Below, piece by piece: positions 42,810-54,317 of a stretch of 64,000 nucleotides of DNA (its first letter is position 1; each line of letters opens with the position of its first letter). The notes beneath the pieces are model-generated. The model worked only from the letters and a program-made list of their open reading frames with translations, was not told where the DNA came from and did no database searches. The stretch spans positions 442,397,213 through 442,461,212 of the forward strand of contig NC_081407.1 of assembly GCF_030272615.1 (NCBI RefSeq), read 5' to 3'. Source of the stretch: Cryptomeria japonica (lineage: Eukaryota; Streptophyta; Pinopsida; Cupressales; Cupressaceae). The position numbers were made by a program, and so were the translations under genes.

Positions 42810-44822
42810 ATGGGTTCTTCTAAGTTTCCTCTCTTAACTCCACATAACTATGCCACTTGGAAAACTGATGCATGGAGTAAACTTATGGAAAAAGGACTCA
42901 CTCATTACATTGATGGAACTATTGTTGCTCCAGCTGATCCTAAGGCTGATCCAGTTGGTCACTTAGATTGGCTCACTAAAAATATCATGGCAATTGGTAC
43001 CTTAAGAAAGTATGTATCAAAGGATCTCATTTTTCATATTGAGAAATGTACTCTAATCAAGGATGCTTGGCAAAAGTTTCAAGACTTGTATGGTCAAGTT
43101 GATGAGATTAGGGGATATCAAATTGATAGTGATCTCACCATGTTAGATCCCAAGAATTTTGATACTATACAAGATTATGTCACTAAGGCAAATGAGTTGA
43201 GGGCACAACTCAAAGATTGTGGCATTGATAAGAAGGATACTCAATTGATATTCAACTTGATAGGCAAACTTCCACAAGAATATGCAGTATTTGTTTCTAG
43301 TTTCCAAACCCATAGGATGACAATGGGTTCAAGCTACACAATGCCTACATTTGATGCTTTCAATGAAATGTTGATGATGGAACAAACTAAGTTGATAAGC
43401 ATGGGCATTCTTAAGGCTTCTAAGTCTCAAGCATTAGTGGCAAATCAAGGGAACAAAGGAAATCAAGGAAAGGACAACTCAAACAAGAAGAAATGGCAAT
43501 CAAAGCCTAAAGAAAAAGCACCATCTTCTCCACAACAAGGAGATTCATCCTCTTCCAAGAGAGATAATTCACCAAAGAGGGAGAGACCTACTTGTGCTTA
43601 TTGTAAAAAGATTGGTCATGAGGAGCATCGTTGCCATACTAAGAAGATTGATGAGCTCACACATATCATCAAAAAGCATAACATTGATTTGCCTAAAGTC
43701 TACAAGAAGGATGATTCATCAACTTCCACTTCCTCACATTCAAAAGGAAAAGGGCAAGCATTCATGGCTTCTACAAGTGGGAAGACTCACTCTTTTGGAA
43801 CAAGAAAAGGAAAAGCTCTATGTGCTACTACCAATCATGATTCAGAGAGATGGCTTCTAGATTCAGGGGCTTTTCATCATATGGCATCTTCGCAGTCTAT
43901 GTTCTCTACATTTGAGCCTTGCACCATGCCACAGATTTTGATGGGCAATCATACATACATGGATGTGATTGGGAAAGGATCTATTGACATTAGGGATAAC
44001 TCCTTCAATGATGTGTTATGTGTACCCCACTTGACAAACAATCTCCTTTCTATCTATCAAATCACACATGGCGCAACTAAGAGAGTTGTGGAGTTCACAC
44101 CTGACTCAGTTTTTATTAGAGACATGGAGACTAGAGCTATCATTGCAACTGGCGTGGTTGATCATGCATCTTGGTTATACTCCTTTTCAGATTTTGTTGA
44201 TGATGATGATTTCACATTTGATGATTCTACACATGATGATCACATTTCTTGTGATGGTTCAGATTTTAAGGAGAACTTTGGACACTTGAACATGGGGATT
44301 CTCACATGTAACCCAGTTCTTGAGTCTTGTATTTCATCTCCTCATATTGATATCACATCACCTATTGCACCTGATGATGCAGATAGTGCGACAGTTTTGC
44401 CTTCATGTGATTTAGTGCAGCAGGATATACATTGTCTTCCAGCTTCAGATTCATGGGATGATTACTTGACAGACATTCCAGGTTTGTTTATGGAATCCTA
44501 CATTACAGATTTGGGAGACATCATTGATGACATTCATCTTCTCTTTGATGAAGATGATCCTTCTTCGATTGTTGTGAGGGCACACTCTGACCCTCTTGTT
44601 CATTCTCTACATGATCATTCTTTCGAGGTTGACATGATTGTGGATACTTATGTACAGCAGTTGGAGGAGGTCTCTTTATTTTTTGAGGAGACATATGAGT
44701 CTTTGGATATTGCTCTACATTCATCTTCACTAGATGTTGGAGTTCCTTTTTCAGTAGTGTGGAGCAGTTCACCACCTTTGGAGGGGGTATCTTTTAGCAT
44801 CGACATGGGGACACTTGAGTAG
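42810..44822 (+). CDS. Gag-protease polyprotein of element G
   Basis: Intact frame of 670 residues. The ATG at 42810 is used; a frame extension to a GTG at 42780 is unlikely as a plant start. Residues 1-210 are a Copia Gag (UBN2-type) region with LLTPHNYATWKTDAWSKL and LTMLDPKNFDTIQDYV. Residues 225-260 are Lys/Ser/Gln-rich and basic. A zinc knuckle CAYCKKIGHEEHRC lies at 262-275. A Copia-type aspartic protease starts near 348 with WLLDSGAFHHM (Asp351). The last 200 residues are Asp/Ser-rich and acidic, without integrase or polymerase motifs, and end at a normal TAG. Gag makes the particle and the protease cleaves it, so this element may supply its own particle and borrow the pol enzymes. Confidence 0.92.
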   Translation: MGSSKFPLLTPHNYATWKTDAWSKLMEKGLTHYIDGTIVAPADPKADPVGHLDWLTKNIMAIGTLRKYVSKDLIFHIEKCTLIKDAWQKFQDLYGQVDEIRGYQIDSDLTMLDPKNFDTIQDYVTKANELRAQLKDCGIDKKDTQLIFNLIGKLPQEYAVFVSSFQTHRMTMGSSYTMPTFDAFNEMLMMEQTKLISMGILKASKSQALVANQGNKGNQGKDNSNKKKWQSKPKEKAPSSPQQGDSSSSKRDNSPKRERPTCAYCKKIGHEEHRCHTKKIDELTHIIKKHNIDLPKVYKKDDSSTSTSSHSKGKGQAFMASTSGKTHSFGTRKGKALCATTNHDSERWLLDSGAFHHMASSQSMFSTFEPCTMPQILMGNHTYMDVIGKGSIDIRDNSFNDVLCVPHLTNNLLSIYQITHGATKRVVEFTPDSVFIRDMETRAIIATGVVDHASWLYSFSDFVDDDDFTFDDSTHDDHISCDGSDFKENFGHLNMGILTCNPVLESCISSPHIDITSPIAPDDADSATVLPSCDLVQQDIHCLPASDSWDDYLTDIPGLFMESYITDLGDIIDDIHLLFDEDDPSSIVVRAHSDPLVHSLHDHSFEVDMIVDTYVQQLEEVSLFFEETYESLDIALHSSSLDVGVPFSVVWSSSPPLEGVSFSIDMGTLE

Positions 44823-45301
44823 TTTTCAGAGATTCCTTTCATCATGAGTTTTCTTCATACATCTTCCCTTCATGATTGGGGAGACTTCATGGATACACCT
44901 TTGGTTTTGTTTCTTCCTAAGGGGAGGAATGTTGTTCGACATTCGTGGAGCAGTTTCTTCATACATCGAGCTTCTATCATTGGTGCAGATTCTTCATTGA
45001 GGGAGGATCACAGTTTGACTTCTCTTCTTCTCTCATATGGGGGGGATTTTTTCCTCACATGGGGTTTTGTTCCTCACATTCTTCTATGAGAGTTCTCTTG
45101 TATAGCTTTCATCTCTCTTTTGGGGGGGGGTTTTTCCCATTGGGTTTTTCTCTCTTTCCCCACTTTGTGAGAGATTTCATTGCATTGGTTTGCATGCATT
45201 TGCATTTGTACATGGGTACCTAACATGGCCTCGTAGCCGGGACCCATCTTGCATTGCTTAGTTGCATTGTAAACTTAAGTGCATTCCCCTAAGTTGCACT
45301 T
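44823..45301 (+). other. 3' untranslated region of element G
   Basis: Non-coding stretch with runs of seven to ten G (near 45041, 45121 and 45304). Pieces such as ttgggggg and cctcacat repeat loosely, as if the polypurine region had been duplicated. No gene is seen. Confidence 0.5.
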
Positions 45302-45310
45302 AAGGGGGGG
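45302..45310 (+). promoter_or_regulatory. Polypurine tract of element G
   Basis: aaggggggg directly before the 3' LTR start tgttggtgtaaa. Confidence 0.8.
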
Positions 45311-45801
45311 TGTTGGTGTAAATAATTATTCATCATGGATATTATTACACTTACTTAAGTTTACTTAGGATAATGCATTTCATAGTAGTTTGGATATGAG
45401 ACACTTAGGTGTTTGTGCCACATTGGGATAGTGTGTGTAGGAGAAATTCCACCTCTTATGGTGTTGATCTTGTTATTACACTATCATATCCACTTATTGT
45501 GGAGTGATAATTCCACCTTCGGTGGGTGATCCACCTCATGTAGAATATTATATTATTTCTCCTACCTACCCACACCTATTTCCTACCTACCCTTGTTTCT
45601 TATTGAGCCACATGTCATATTTGTGTGCTCATACATCCATATGGCCTTGCCTATATAAGCAAGCCTCTATTCATTGTATGGGGGATAATCCAGTTGATTG
45701 TTGATCATTTTCTATTGATGAGAATACAGTTTATTCTTGTCCTATATTGTGTCTCTATCTTGTACATTTCATTGACCTCTTGATCTTGGCAAAATCCAAC
45801 A
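45311..45801 (+). repeat. 3' LTR of element G (491 bp)
   Basis: Same ends and length as 40699-41189. Visible differences: cttagg for cttggg, attaca for attata, gtagaat for gtgaaat, and gcaag for gcagg. Confidence 0.95.
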
Positions 45802-46744
45802 TAATTAATTACAACCTTTTCCTTAGTTAAATAATCTTTATTATTTAATTAATTCTATTTCCTAAGTTTAAATAATTTCATTAAATTAATTAATTAAATT
45901 CTTCCATTTCCCCAAATTATAATTCCAATTAATTACATCTAATTTCATTTCATATTCCCCAAATTCAAATTTCATATCATTTCATCTAATTCCAAATCAT
46001 CAAATTCACATTTCCCCAAATCTGAATTTCAATTAATTTCATGTGTATTTCAGCATTCGAATGACCAAATTCAAATTGAAAATGAAAATCAAATTCAATT
46101 TCAAATTCCTACAACACATGCTAAAATCAAAATTGATTGATCAAATCAGTTGTCTAATCAGTTGACTCATTTAACTCATCAATCATCTTTTTTAACTCTC
46201 AAGCACCTTTTTTTGACTAATCCATCTATTCAGTCTACTGATCAATCAATCCACTTATCTCTCCAATCAATTCAGTCTTCTAATCAATCAATCCAGTCAA
46301 CTAGCTAGTCTATTCAGTCTACTGGTCAATCAATTGAGTTCACTCTCCAATCAATTTTGTTAATAGATCAATCTAATGAGTTAACTGATCAATCTAAATC
46401 AGTTATCTGTCAATCAACACTTGAGTTCAAATCCTCACCTCCTCTGTGTTGAAAATCTATAAATTCAACCTCTTTGCTCAATTCATTCTAGAATCACAGT
46501 CTTCAAACAATTGTCTAATCTATGGAGGAATCTCAGTGCAATACCTGAGAACCACCTACAAGCACAATTCAGAGAAGCACAATGGAAGCCACGATGCAGG
46601 ATGAGGGAGTTTCATTTATTTGAATTTATTCTTATCTTGTGTTAATTTCTATTGGTTTATGTTTGAAATTGCTTTGATAGTTAAGGATTTGGTGATTCGT
46701 CCTTATTTCCTATTTTTACATTAATGATTTTTAATCATGAAACA

Positions 46745-47154
46745 CAAGGTTCAATGGTGAAAAGAGGGAGATAAAAATACGACCTTCTTCCACAAATCGA
46801 CCAATATCAATAGGAGAAGAAACCACATTACTTTTTTGAAGGATGACCACAATCAGGATATCAAAGATGAGGATAGATTGGGAAAAATGACAACCAACTA
46901 TTTCTCGACTCTGTTCATGGATGATAGCAGAACTAGGGACCCTATTGTTAGTCCTCACAACTGGAATGACAAATAGGTAATGAAACACAATTTAGAGATT
47001 GGACATCCTTGAATAGCTAGCTTTCTTGTAGCAAAGGTTCATTTACTTATTGACCAGGGACATAAACTTAAAATGGGCCAGCACTGTATGTGCACCAAGT
47101 TCATATCACAACCATTCTATCTTCCTGTAGGAAAGAAAATTCTTTGAAGTAAAT
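46745..47154 (+). pseudogene. LINE F ORF2 continuation between elements A and B
   Basis: Reading resumes as KVQW, a TGA, then KEGDKNTTFFHKSTNINRRR and NYFSTLFMDD to a stop near 46976. This is the usual stretch between the endonuclease and reverse transcriptase of plant L1 ORF2. The last 170 bp (46985-47154) cannot be aligned by eye to a LINE. The reverse transcriptase itself does not appear here or after element B. Confidence 0.75.
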
Positions 47155-47891
47155 GTAGACACCTAAAATTGTCTTGTCTAATTAAATAAATCTTTAATTA
47201 TTTAATTAATTCATTTATCCTCTTTTAGCCTTATTTCTCATTTAAATAAATACTTTTATTTATTTAAATTATCCTTTTCCTAAATTAAATAAATACTTTT
47301 ATTTATTTAATTGATCCCACTTCTTCTATTAATTAAATAAATCTTTATTTATTTAATTAATTAATTAACCTTTTCTACCTATGACACATGTCATTCATCT
47401 CTTAATTCCTACACTACCTACCCTCTCATTATTTTCTTATTTTCTCTACCTACCCTCTAATCATAGCCGACCATTTATCTTTTACACCTCTTAATCTTAT
47501 CCCTCCATTTCTTATGGTGTCTTCTATATAAGATGCTTCCTTCACTATTCAATCCTAATCATTCTATTCAACTACCCGGCTACTCTACGCTTTCGAACTT
47601 TCATATGCAATCAAGCCTACTTGCAACCACATTTCTGTTCTTTATTGAGCTCTTGTGCACACATAAAAGCTGAGAGCAAATATATCAATCAAGATCAATG
47701 GAGATAGGAAGAATGGAGATTCAAAACCTATTGGACATGTGATGGTATAATCTTTGTGATTTCATTTGATTTGCATTGTCCTAGGTAATCTTCATATGTT
47801 ATGGTGGATCTTTGTTGATTGTTAGGCTAAGGTTTTGTGGTTGAATTCATTTAGTCTTTCAATATTGTTTTATCCATTTGCACCATAAACA
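47155..47891 (+). repeat. 5' LTR of element B (737 bp)
   Basis: Starts tgtagacacctaaaattgtc and ends caccataaaca. Compared with the 3' LTR it lacks about 65 bp near 47190, a deletion between near-identical aattaaataaat tracts, and keeps about 30 bp near 47425 that the 3' LTR lacks. tcttctatataag near 47519 is a likely TATA box. Confidence 0.9.
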
Positions 47892-47894
47892 TTT

Positions 47895-47912
47895 TGGCAC
47901 GCCTGGTGGGAC
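47895..47912 (+). promoter_or_regulatory. Primer-binding site of element B
   Basis: tggcacgcctggtgggac after the LTR and ttt. One base differs from the element C site. The donor tRNA is not assigned. Confidence 0.6.
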
Positions 47913-48049
47913 ATGGATTTTTGTTAGATCTATATTTTTTGCAAATTTTCTGAACCATATATTGTTGTTTTGTAAAACAATTTGGAGAATAACATTGTGC
48001 AGCTAGGGTTTTGGACGCAAAATCAAGATCTTGGAGAGATTTGATCTGA

Positions 48050-48885
48050 TCTCACAAATGGCTAAGACTTTTTGCACCAAATTTTGTTTGCAAGTTGAAG
48101 ATAGTATTAAGAGCTCTCAATCTAAAATTCGGAATTTTTGGAGCACATTTGCATGTTCCATGATTTTTTTATGATTTTTCATAAAAAATTAATTTTGAGA
48201 GCAAATTAGCGAATTTTTTGGATTTTCTTATATTTTTGGAAAGCTCTCTAATTTATACATAGGCTCTATTCTTTGTGATTTTAATTTTGATGCAAAATAT
48301 TTCCTCAAAAATTAGATCTTTAAAAATTAGGGTTTTTCATTATTTTGATCAGATATCACAAATGGCTTTGCATTTTGCCATCAAATTTTTTTGCAGGTCA
48401 AGAACATTATCAGAGGTTCGCAGTAAAAAAATCAGGTTTTTGGGAGCATATTTGAAATTTCTATGAATTTGTTATGTATTTTCATGAAAAAATAATTTTG
48501 AGAGCAAATTAGCGAATTTTTTGGATTTTCTTATATTTTTGGAAAGCTCTCTGATTTATACATAGACTCTATTCTTTGTTATTTTAAATTTAATGCAAAA
48601 TCATTCCTAAAAAACTGGATCTTTGAAAATTAGGGTTTTGCATTATTTTGCTCATATCTCACAAACTGCTTGGATTTTTTGCAAGAATTTTTTTATGCAG
48701 GTTTGGGAGACGATCAGGACTGTCCAGTAAAAATTTCAGATTTTTTGGATCAATCTTGCATTTTATATGAATTTTTTATGTTTTTTCATAAAAAATTAAT
48801 TTTTGAAGCAAATTAGCAAATTTTTTAGATTTTCTTACATTTCTGGAAATTTCTTGAAATTTTACAGGTGGTCTTTTTTTTATGA
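48050..48885 (+). repeat. ~303 bp tandem repeat in B leader, nearly three copies
   Basis: The string gcaaattagc recurs at 48201, 48504 and (as gcaaattagcaaa) 48808, with surrounding gaattttttggattttctta and gctcataycacaaatggctt blocks in the same order. The period is 303-304 bp. The third copy is the most diverged. Non-coding. Confidence 0.85.
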
Positions 48886-49129
48886 TGAATCAGATCTTTG
48901 AATTGGTAAAAAAAAACGCATTGTTGAAGGCCCCTATTTTACAAAGTCTTTTGGATCTAAAATTTACCTAACTTGTGTGCTTGCAAGAGGGGTATTATTG
49001 CCAAACTAATAACAAATCTTTGTTGTAGAATTTTGGCAAGGGTTTTTGATCTTTATTGTGTGCCTTATTTTCATAGACTAGCAAACACTTTAATTGGTGC
49101 ACTAAAATTGAACCAGTGTCTTTTGTGTC

Positions 49130-49740
49130 TTGGGCAGTAGGCTCTTTTTGTTTCATCTTTAGAGGGTCTGTCTCCCCGTGTGGTCATTAGGACTACTAGT
49201 GAGGAGAGAACGACCCAAGTGGTAGCGAGGAAAATCCATCCTCTTTTGAACCACTATAAACAACTGTATCCATGATGAATGCCATGGGTAACGTGTGTTG
49301 ATTAGTTCATACCGACACTATGTCTCCCCATAAACCCGTTTGATCAAATTTATTTGATGATTTGTAGGGCGTAACCCCTCCCGTTTGGTAACCTTCTATA
49401 TTTACAGAGCTGAAAGTGCTACATGTATGACCACACGAGCGGATTCCCTTACTAGCACCTTTTTGTTTTAGAAAGCCAAATCCTTCTAGTTGTTGGGGTA
49501 GGAGGTCGAACCTTTGGAGCGGCCCACACACATACGGTTCTTAGTAGAAATACAAAGTTCACCATGGGGAGTTTTCGTGGGGATTGATGCTTGGATGCTC
49601 CAGAGAAGTGAGTGCTGAGGGTGGAGCTAGTGGGGTCAAGCATCTAAGTATCCACTCTGAATAGCGTAGCCTCGGGGGAAGCCCCATGTGGGATCAACAA
49701 CTATTGTCTTGGCCAACCATAAGAATTGCGCTTGTCTTAT
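49130..49740 (+). other. Conserved leader module of element B
   Basis: Best plus-strand copy of the module also seen in C, D and, more weakly, A. It runs from ggctctttttgtttcatctt through gagagaacgacccaagtgg, ccataaacccg, agcggattccctt and cggttcttagtag to ttgcgcttgtcttat. It lies midway between the primer site and gag. Small open frames are not shared among the copies. Confidence 0.6.
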
Positions 49741-50428
49741 TTTGAACAATCAAACATCAAAACATTGTGTCTTTTGTGTCTTCAAGTGTATGCAAAACAT
49801 TTTTTACATCAAACAACACACTTTCTTTGAGTCATTTTGAGTCTAAACACTTGCAAACATTGAGTCCTCATCAACATTGTGTCATCTTGTCACAAAAAAT
49901 AGTAAAAAAAATTCAGATTTGGTGACAACAAACAACTTCACAAATTGGAAAAATTTATAGTCCAACAAACAAGAGTAATCAGTTTCAGAATTCTTGAGCT
50001 TCCTAAGTTATTTCTCAGGGTTTTCATCTAGCATTCAACCTATTTTTGGGTCTCACAAAGTCCATCATTGCTTTACACCTTACATTACATTCACATTTGT
50101 CTAAACTTGAATCAAAAGGTCACTTGCTTGTCCTCATCTTACTTTGTCAACACACTACATACAACAACATTTTGCTAAGTGATCCCTCGTCAAGGTCTAT
50201 CACCTTTGGGTCTTATTTGGTCTTACTTAGAGTCAAGGTCAACTTACCTCATCAAGAGAAACTATCATCTCTTTGGAAGCCACACCTACTCTACTACATA
50301 CATACTTGGTCTTACACTTTGGACATTGCAAGTAAACCTCAAATTCATTTACATTCCATCCAACTCTTGGTCTTTCATACTCTTTCCATCTTCATCTAGT
50401 CTCACACATCTTGGTCAATACCTAGTTC

Positions 50429-53400
50429 ATGGTTGAAACTCATTCCCAAAAATCTAGGAGAGAAACTAAAGAAGCTCAAGAGTCCACAAACATGAGTGCC
50501 TATGAGTATGATAATGATGTCTTTTTCAATTCTGATCATACCACATTACCTGACATGGACGCTTATAGAAATATTCAAAATGTTGAGAACATGGATAATA
50601 CAAACAATAATGATACACACAATGACAATATGGACAACATGTCAGTACATTCAGCAGAAGTGGAAGACTCCATTATGGATCCCCATTTCAATCGATTGGT
50701 TGAGGAAATAATGAGGAGAGATAGACAATACTTCTTACAAGTGATGGCACAAAGTGGAGCCAAGATTCCTCATGATTTGGACATGTCTCCAATAATGGAA
50801 AATCGACCTTTGCAACAACCTCACATCAACATGGATCAAAGGAGGCCTAATAGTGGAGGCAATAGAGGACCACATATGGTGCCTGAATAACCATCATCTT
50901 TGTTTCAAAAACCTGTGGTCCCATACACACATGGTCAAGCATATGATACTCACCTTCACAGACCATTATGGAAGTCTTATGCAGAAAATTATACTCAATC
51001 ACAGGCCAATGCTAAGGACCAACCACCAAAGCAATTGGATATCCAATGGCATGATCAAAATTTGGACACAAGGAAACCTCGCATCAAATTTGGGGGCAAC
51101 ACATTAGATGAAACTCATGACATGCCTGCAGAGTATGGTATACATGGACAAAATAGATATTCTATTCCTTATCATGACTCTATACCAAGTGGTCCTTATA
51201 TGCAACATCGCTATAGACCTCCTCCATATGAATATGTGTATGATCAATACCATCCATATATGCAACATGCTGCTCCTCCACCTGGTGGTTCAGGCATGGG
51301 GTATGGTCCAAGAAGTCGGTCTCCACCTAAGAACAATTTGGAACAATAAATAAAGGACTTACAAAAGAAAATGGAGGACATAAATACATCGAAGCCAACT
51401 TACACAATGAGAGACATATGTCCCTATCCATTTGACAAAAGCATTCCAATGCCTCCATTTCCTACACACTTTGTGACACCTAAGTTTGATAAGTACATAG
51501 GCAAAGGGGATCTTAAGGCACATATAAGACAATTTTTCACAGCTTGCATTGAGGTAGCAGCAGAAGAGACATATCTGATGAGATTATTCCCACAGAGCTT
51601 AGGTGATCAAGCTATGGAATGGTTCTCCCAACTCCCACCTTGAATTAAGTCATGGGGTGACTTAGCAGAGGCATTTAACCAACATTTCTCATACAACATA
51701 GAGACAGATATATCAGTCACTACTGTGTGCAACACCAAGAAAAAGGATGCAAAGTCTTTTTCATCATTTTTACAAAGATGGAGAAATCTAGCCAGCAGAT
51801 GCTCTTGTGAAATTCCACAAAAAACAAATGGTAGAGATGTTCACCCAAAATGTCAACAAAAACATTGGTTATGACCTAAGAAAAGCTTGTTTGTCCACCT
51901 TCAAGAATGTCATTGAGAAAGGCTTAGCGACAAAAAAGGTCCTAATTGAGCAAGGCATCGTCAAAATATTCAAAGAAAACAAAGAGGACTCTAAAGGAAA
52001 AGACAAGTCAAGATTTTGGAATAAAAACAAGAACACGGTCAATGATAGTGTTGTTGATACCAATACAATGCGACCCAAAATTGTTTTTTCTGGATCAAGC
52101 TCTACAAACAATCAAGTAAATACTCAAACAACTTCAAAATCATGAAGGAAGTACACCCCATTGGGAGAACCACTTGAGTCAGCTTTCAAGAAGCTACTGG
52201 CAAACAAAATAATAACAATTCCAAATATGCCTCCATATGAGACAAAGGTCAAACCAAATTGGTGGAATGATGATGAATACTATGAATATCACAAAAGCAA
52301 GGGTCATAAAACAGGAAATTATCATCGGCTGAAGAACATCATACAAGATCTCATTGATAGAGGTGACATTGAGATTGAGGGACACTCATCTAATCAAGAA
52401 CATGAAATGTTTAAAGAACCATTCCCAAAACATGACAAGGGAAAAGCTAAAGCCACAGATGAGCATACCAACTATACCAGAGCATCCTATAACTATGATT
52501 CAACTGTTAATCACATTTCAATGGACAATTATGTCTCTGCCATTATCATCAAGAACAAAACGCCTGATAATTCTACCCAAAGACCTAAAATTGTCCTAAA
52601 AGGCATTGGACCTTCTTCCGAAACAATCTCTGAATGTAATGTCACAACCCAACAAGGTAAATTCACTTTGCAAGGTGCTCCAGCTAAAAACACGACTTCC
52701 TCATCAACCAAACCTGAGTATGACCTTGTAGAACAATTAGGGAAGACACCCACGCTTATCTCCATCCTTGAACTTTTACGCATATCCCCCGCACATGAAG
52801 CCATTCTTGACAAAATTTTGAGAGACACTTATGTCCCTACTAATTTGAACGTGGACCAATTTCAAGCCATGGTGGGATACCTTTCTGTTCCACACTCCCT
52901 TACATTCATAGAAGCTAACGATGCCTCCGTGAGCCAACCACATAATGCACCTTTAAACATTGAAGCCTTCCTACACAAACATCAAATAAAATGAGTCTTG
53001 ATAGATGGAGGAGCAGGTCTTAACATATGTACTTTGAACACAATAATTCAATTGGGATATCCAGACAAAGCTGTGAATGCTACAAACAAAATTACCATCA
53101 AGGCATATGATGATGAGGAGCACTCATCCAAGGGCACAATCACCTTACCTCTCAGAGTTGGGCCAGTTACAAAGGATGTGATTTGTCAAGTCCTTGATTT
53201 AGATCTCACATACAACATACTTTTGGGACGTCCATGGATTCATGAGATGAGCGCAATCCCTTCTACATATCATCGATGTATCAAGTTTCCACACAATGGA
53301 GTTGAAGTGACTGCCAAAGCTGACCCAAATCCATTCATATATTGCAATAATATGCGACCTAGATTAGAAATAACAATCCCAGTCAATCGAGAGGTTGTTC

Positions 53401-54317
53401 CTTCATCAACATATGTTGATCCAGAATCATTGAAAGCTTCTACATCAAAACAAACAAAGATCAAAGAAAAAATCAAAGTTAAAGACCTGGGATGTGGTAA
53501 GTATATCTTTCATGTTGATCAACTCCCACTATCTTCTAAGACATTTAGTCGACAGGAACAATCTACAAATAATTTGCAATGCCAAGGAATTGGGTGTGAA
53601 CCACCTAGTGTTGTGGCTACTAAGTCTGAATGCAAATCTCCTCTAGTGGTGCAAGCATCTCTTGATATCAATAGTCCTAAGAGTGGTTCCAGTGAAGAAT
53701 CTATTGAGTGTATCGCCAACCCTCTTGAAAACTCACACAACCTTACCATTTCATCCACTCCTTCCATTTCAACTATACTCCTAGACTTGGAAAAACAAGA
53801 ATTACAAAAGCCCTTACTCATTGGGGATCAAAAATCAAGCTTTGAAAAGAAAAATCTAAAAGTCAAAAATAAAGAAAAGTCCTACAGTCCAAATCAAAAT
53901 CAAAAGATATTGGACTCTACAAAAATCAAGGTCAAGGATAAAAATCCTATGAAAGAAAAAGAACAAGAGATGATCTCCCCTAATATCAAAATAACTGGGG
54001 GCAAAAGTTCTACAATTGCAAGACAAAAAGAACACTTGTTGATCCTAAGTCTCCATCACGCTATCCTACTTTCACTTCTTTTTGCAATCATATGCCTTCA
54101 TAACTCATCCACTTGTTCCACACATCCTTTCCCTTCTGGCGATACATCATGGACCTTTAATGGAACTTCCTCAAGGGACTTTGTTATCAGGGATGCCCAG
54201 ACTTCTTTAGGTGACACACAAATGGGCCTATGTAGTCCACACATTAGTAATTCTATCTTAGTTCCTTTATCAAGGAAGATAGTCACTCAAGCTACACATC
54301 ATTCAATCAAGGAATGA
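50429..54317 (+). pseudogene. Gag-protease of element B (decayed)
   Basis: One long reading with in-frame stops (50888, 51347, 51641, then 52143, 52992) and one frameshift near 51805-51820. The N-terminus is Asn/Asp-rich. A Retrotrans_gag capsid region follows (51440-51900) with PPFPTHFVTPKFDKYIGKGD, QAMEWFSQLPP and SFLQRWRNLASR. Near 52270-52350 is a zinc-knuckle-like segment YYEYHKSKGHKTGNYHRLKN in which both expected Cys appear as Tyr. The protease reads VLIDGGAGLNICTL (52995) and YNILLGRPWIHEM. The frame then enters a Lys/Ser-rich region and ends at 54317. Gag builds the particle and the protease matures it; this copy is dead. Confidence 0.88.

Larger units (their letters stand above)
40699..45801 (+). 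mobile_element. Element G: young Copia-type element with only Gag-protease
   Basis: Complete element of 5103 bp: LTR 40699-41189, primer site, leader of 1.6 kb with a GC-rich island, a single intact ORF (42810-44822), a short 3' region, a polypurine tract and LTR 45311-45801. Both LTRs are 491 bp with about five differences by eye. It is flanked by tagtt (40694-40698) and taatt (45802-45806), a target duplication with one change; the unbroken copy in A's 5' LTR reads tatttaattaattac. No integrase, reverse transcriptase or RNase H is encoded, so it depends on a partner element. Confidence 0.92.
32600..46744 (+). mobile_element. Element A: large non-autonomous LTR retrotransposon
   Basis: 5' LTR 32600-33721, a Trp-type primer site, an internal region of 6.8 kb (33722-40500), and a 3' LTR 40501-46744 that holds element G. 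A polypurine tract precedes the 3' LTR. Inside I see only a Q/N-rich decayed ORF and repeats; no protease, reverse transcriptase or integrase. The end of its interior (tctttgaaacaacg ... ttgtctcaaagaggg) matches that of element B, so a B-like relative may have mobilised it. It sits in LINE F. A clean target duplication was not seen (tcgag left, caagg right). Confidence 0.85.
40501..46744 (+). repeat. 3' LTR of element A, interrupted by element G
   Basis: The LTR runs 40501-40698 and 45802-46744. Removing G (40699-45801) and one target copy gives about 1136 bp, against 1122 bp for the 5' LTR. It ends aatcatgaaaca, after which the LINE F protein reading resumes. Confidence 0.9.

Noticed and set aside
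32595-46749. Target duplication of element A (tcgag and caagg)
   Set aside because: The two 5-mers do not match well enough; insertion is supported instead by the LINE reading across the element.
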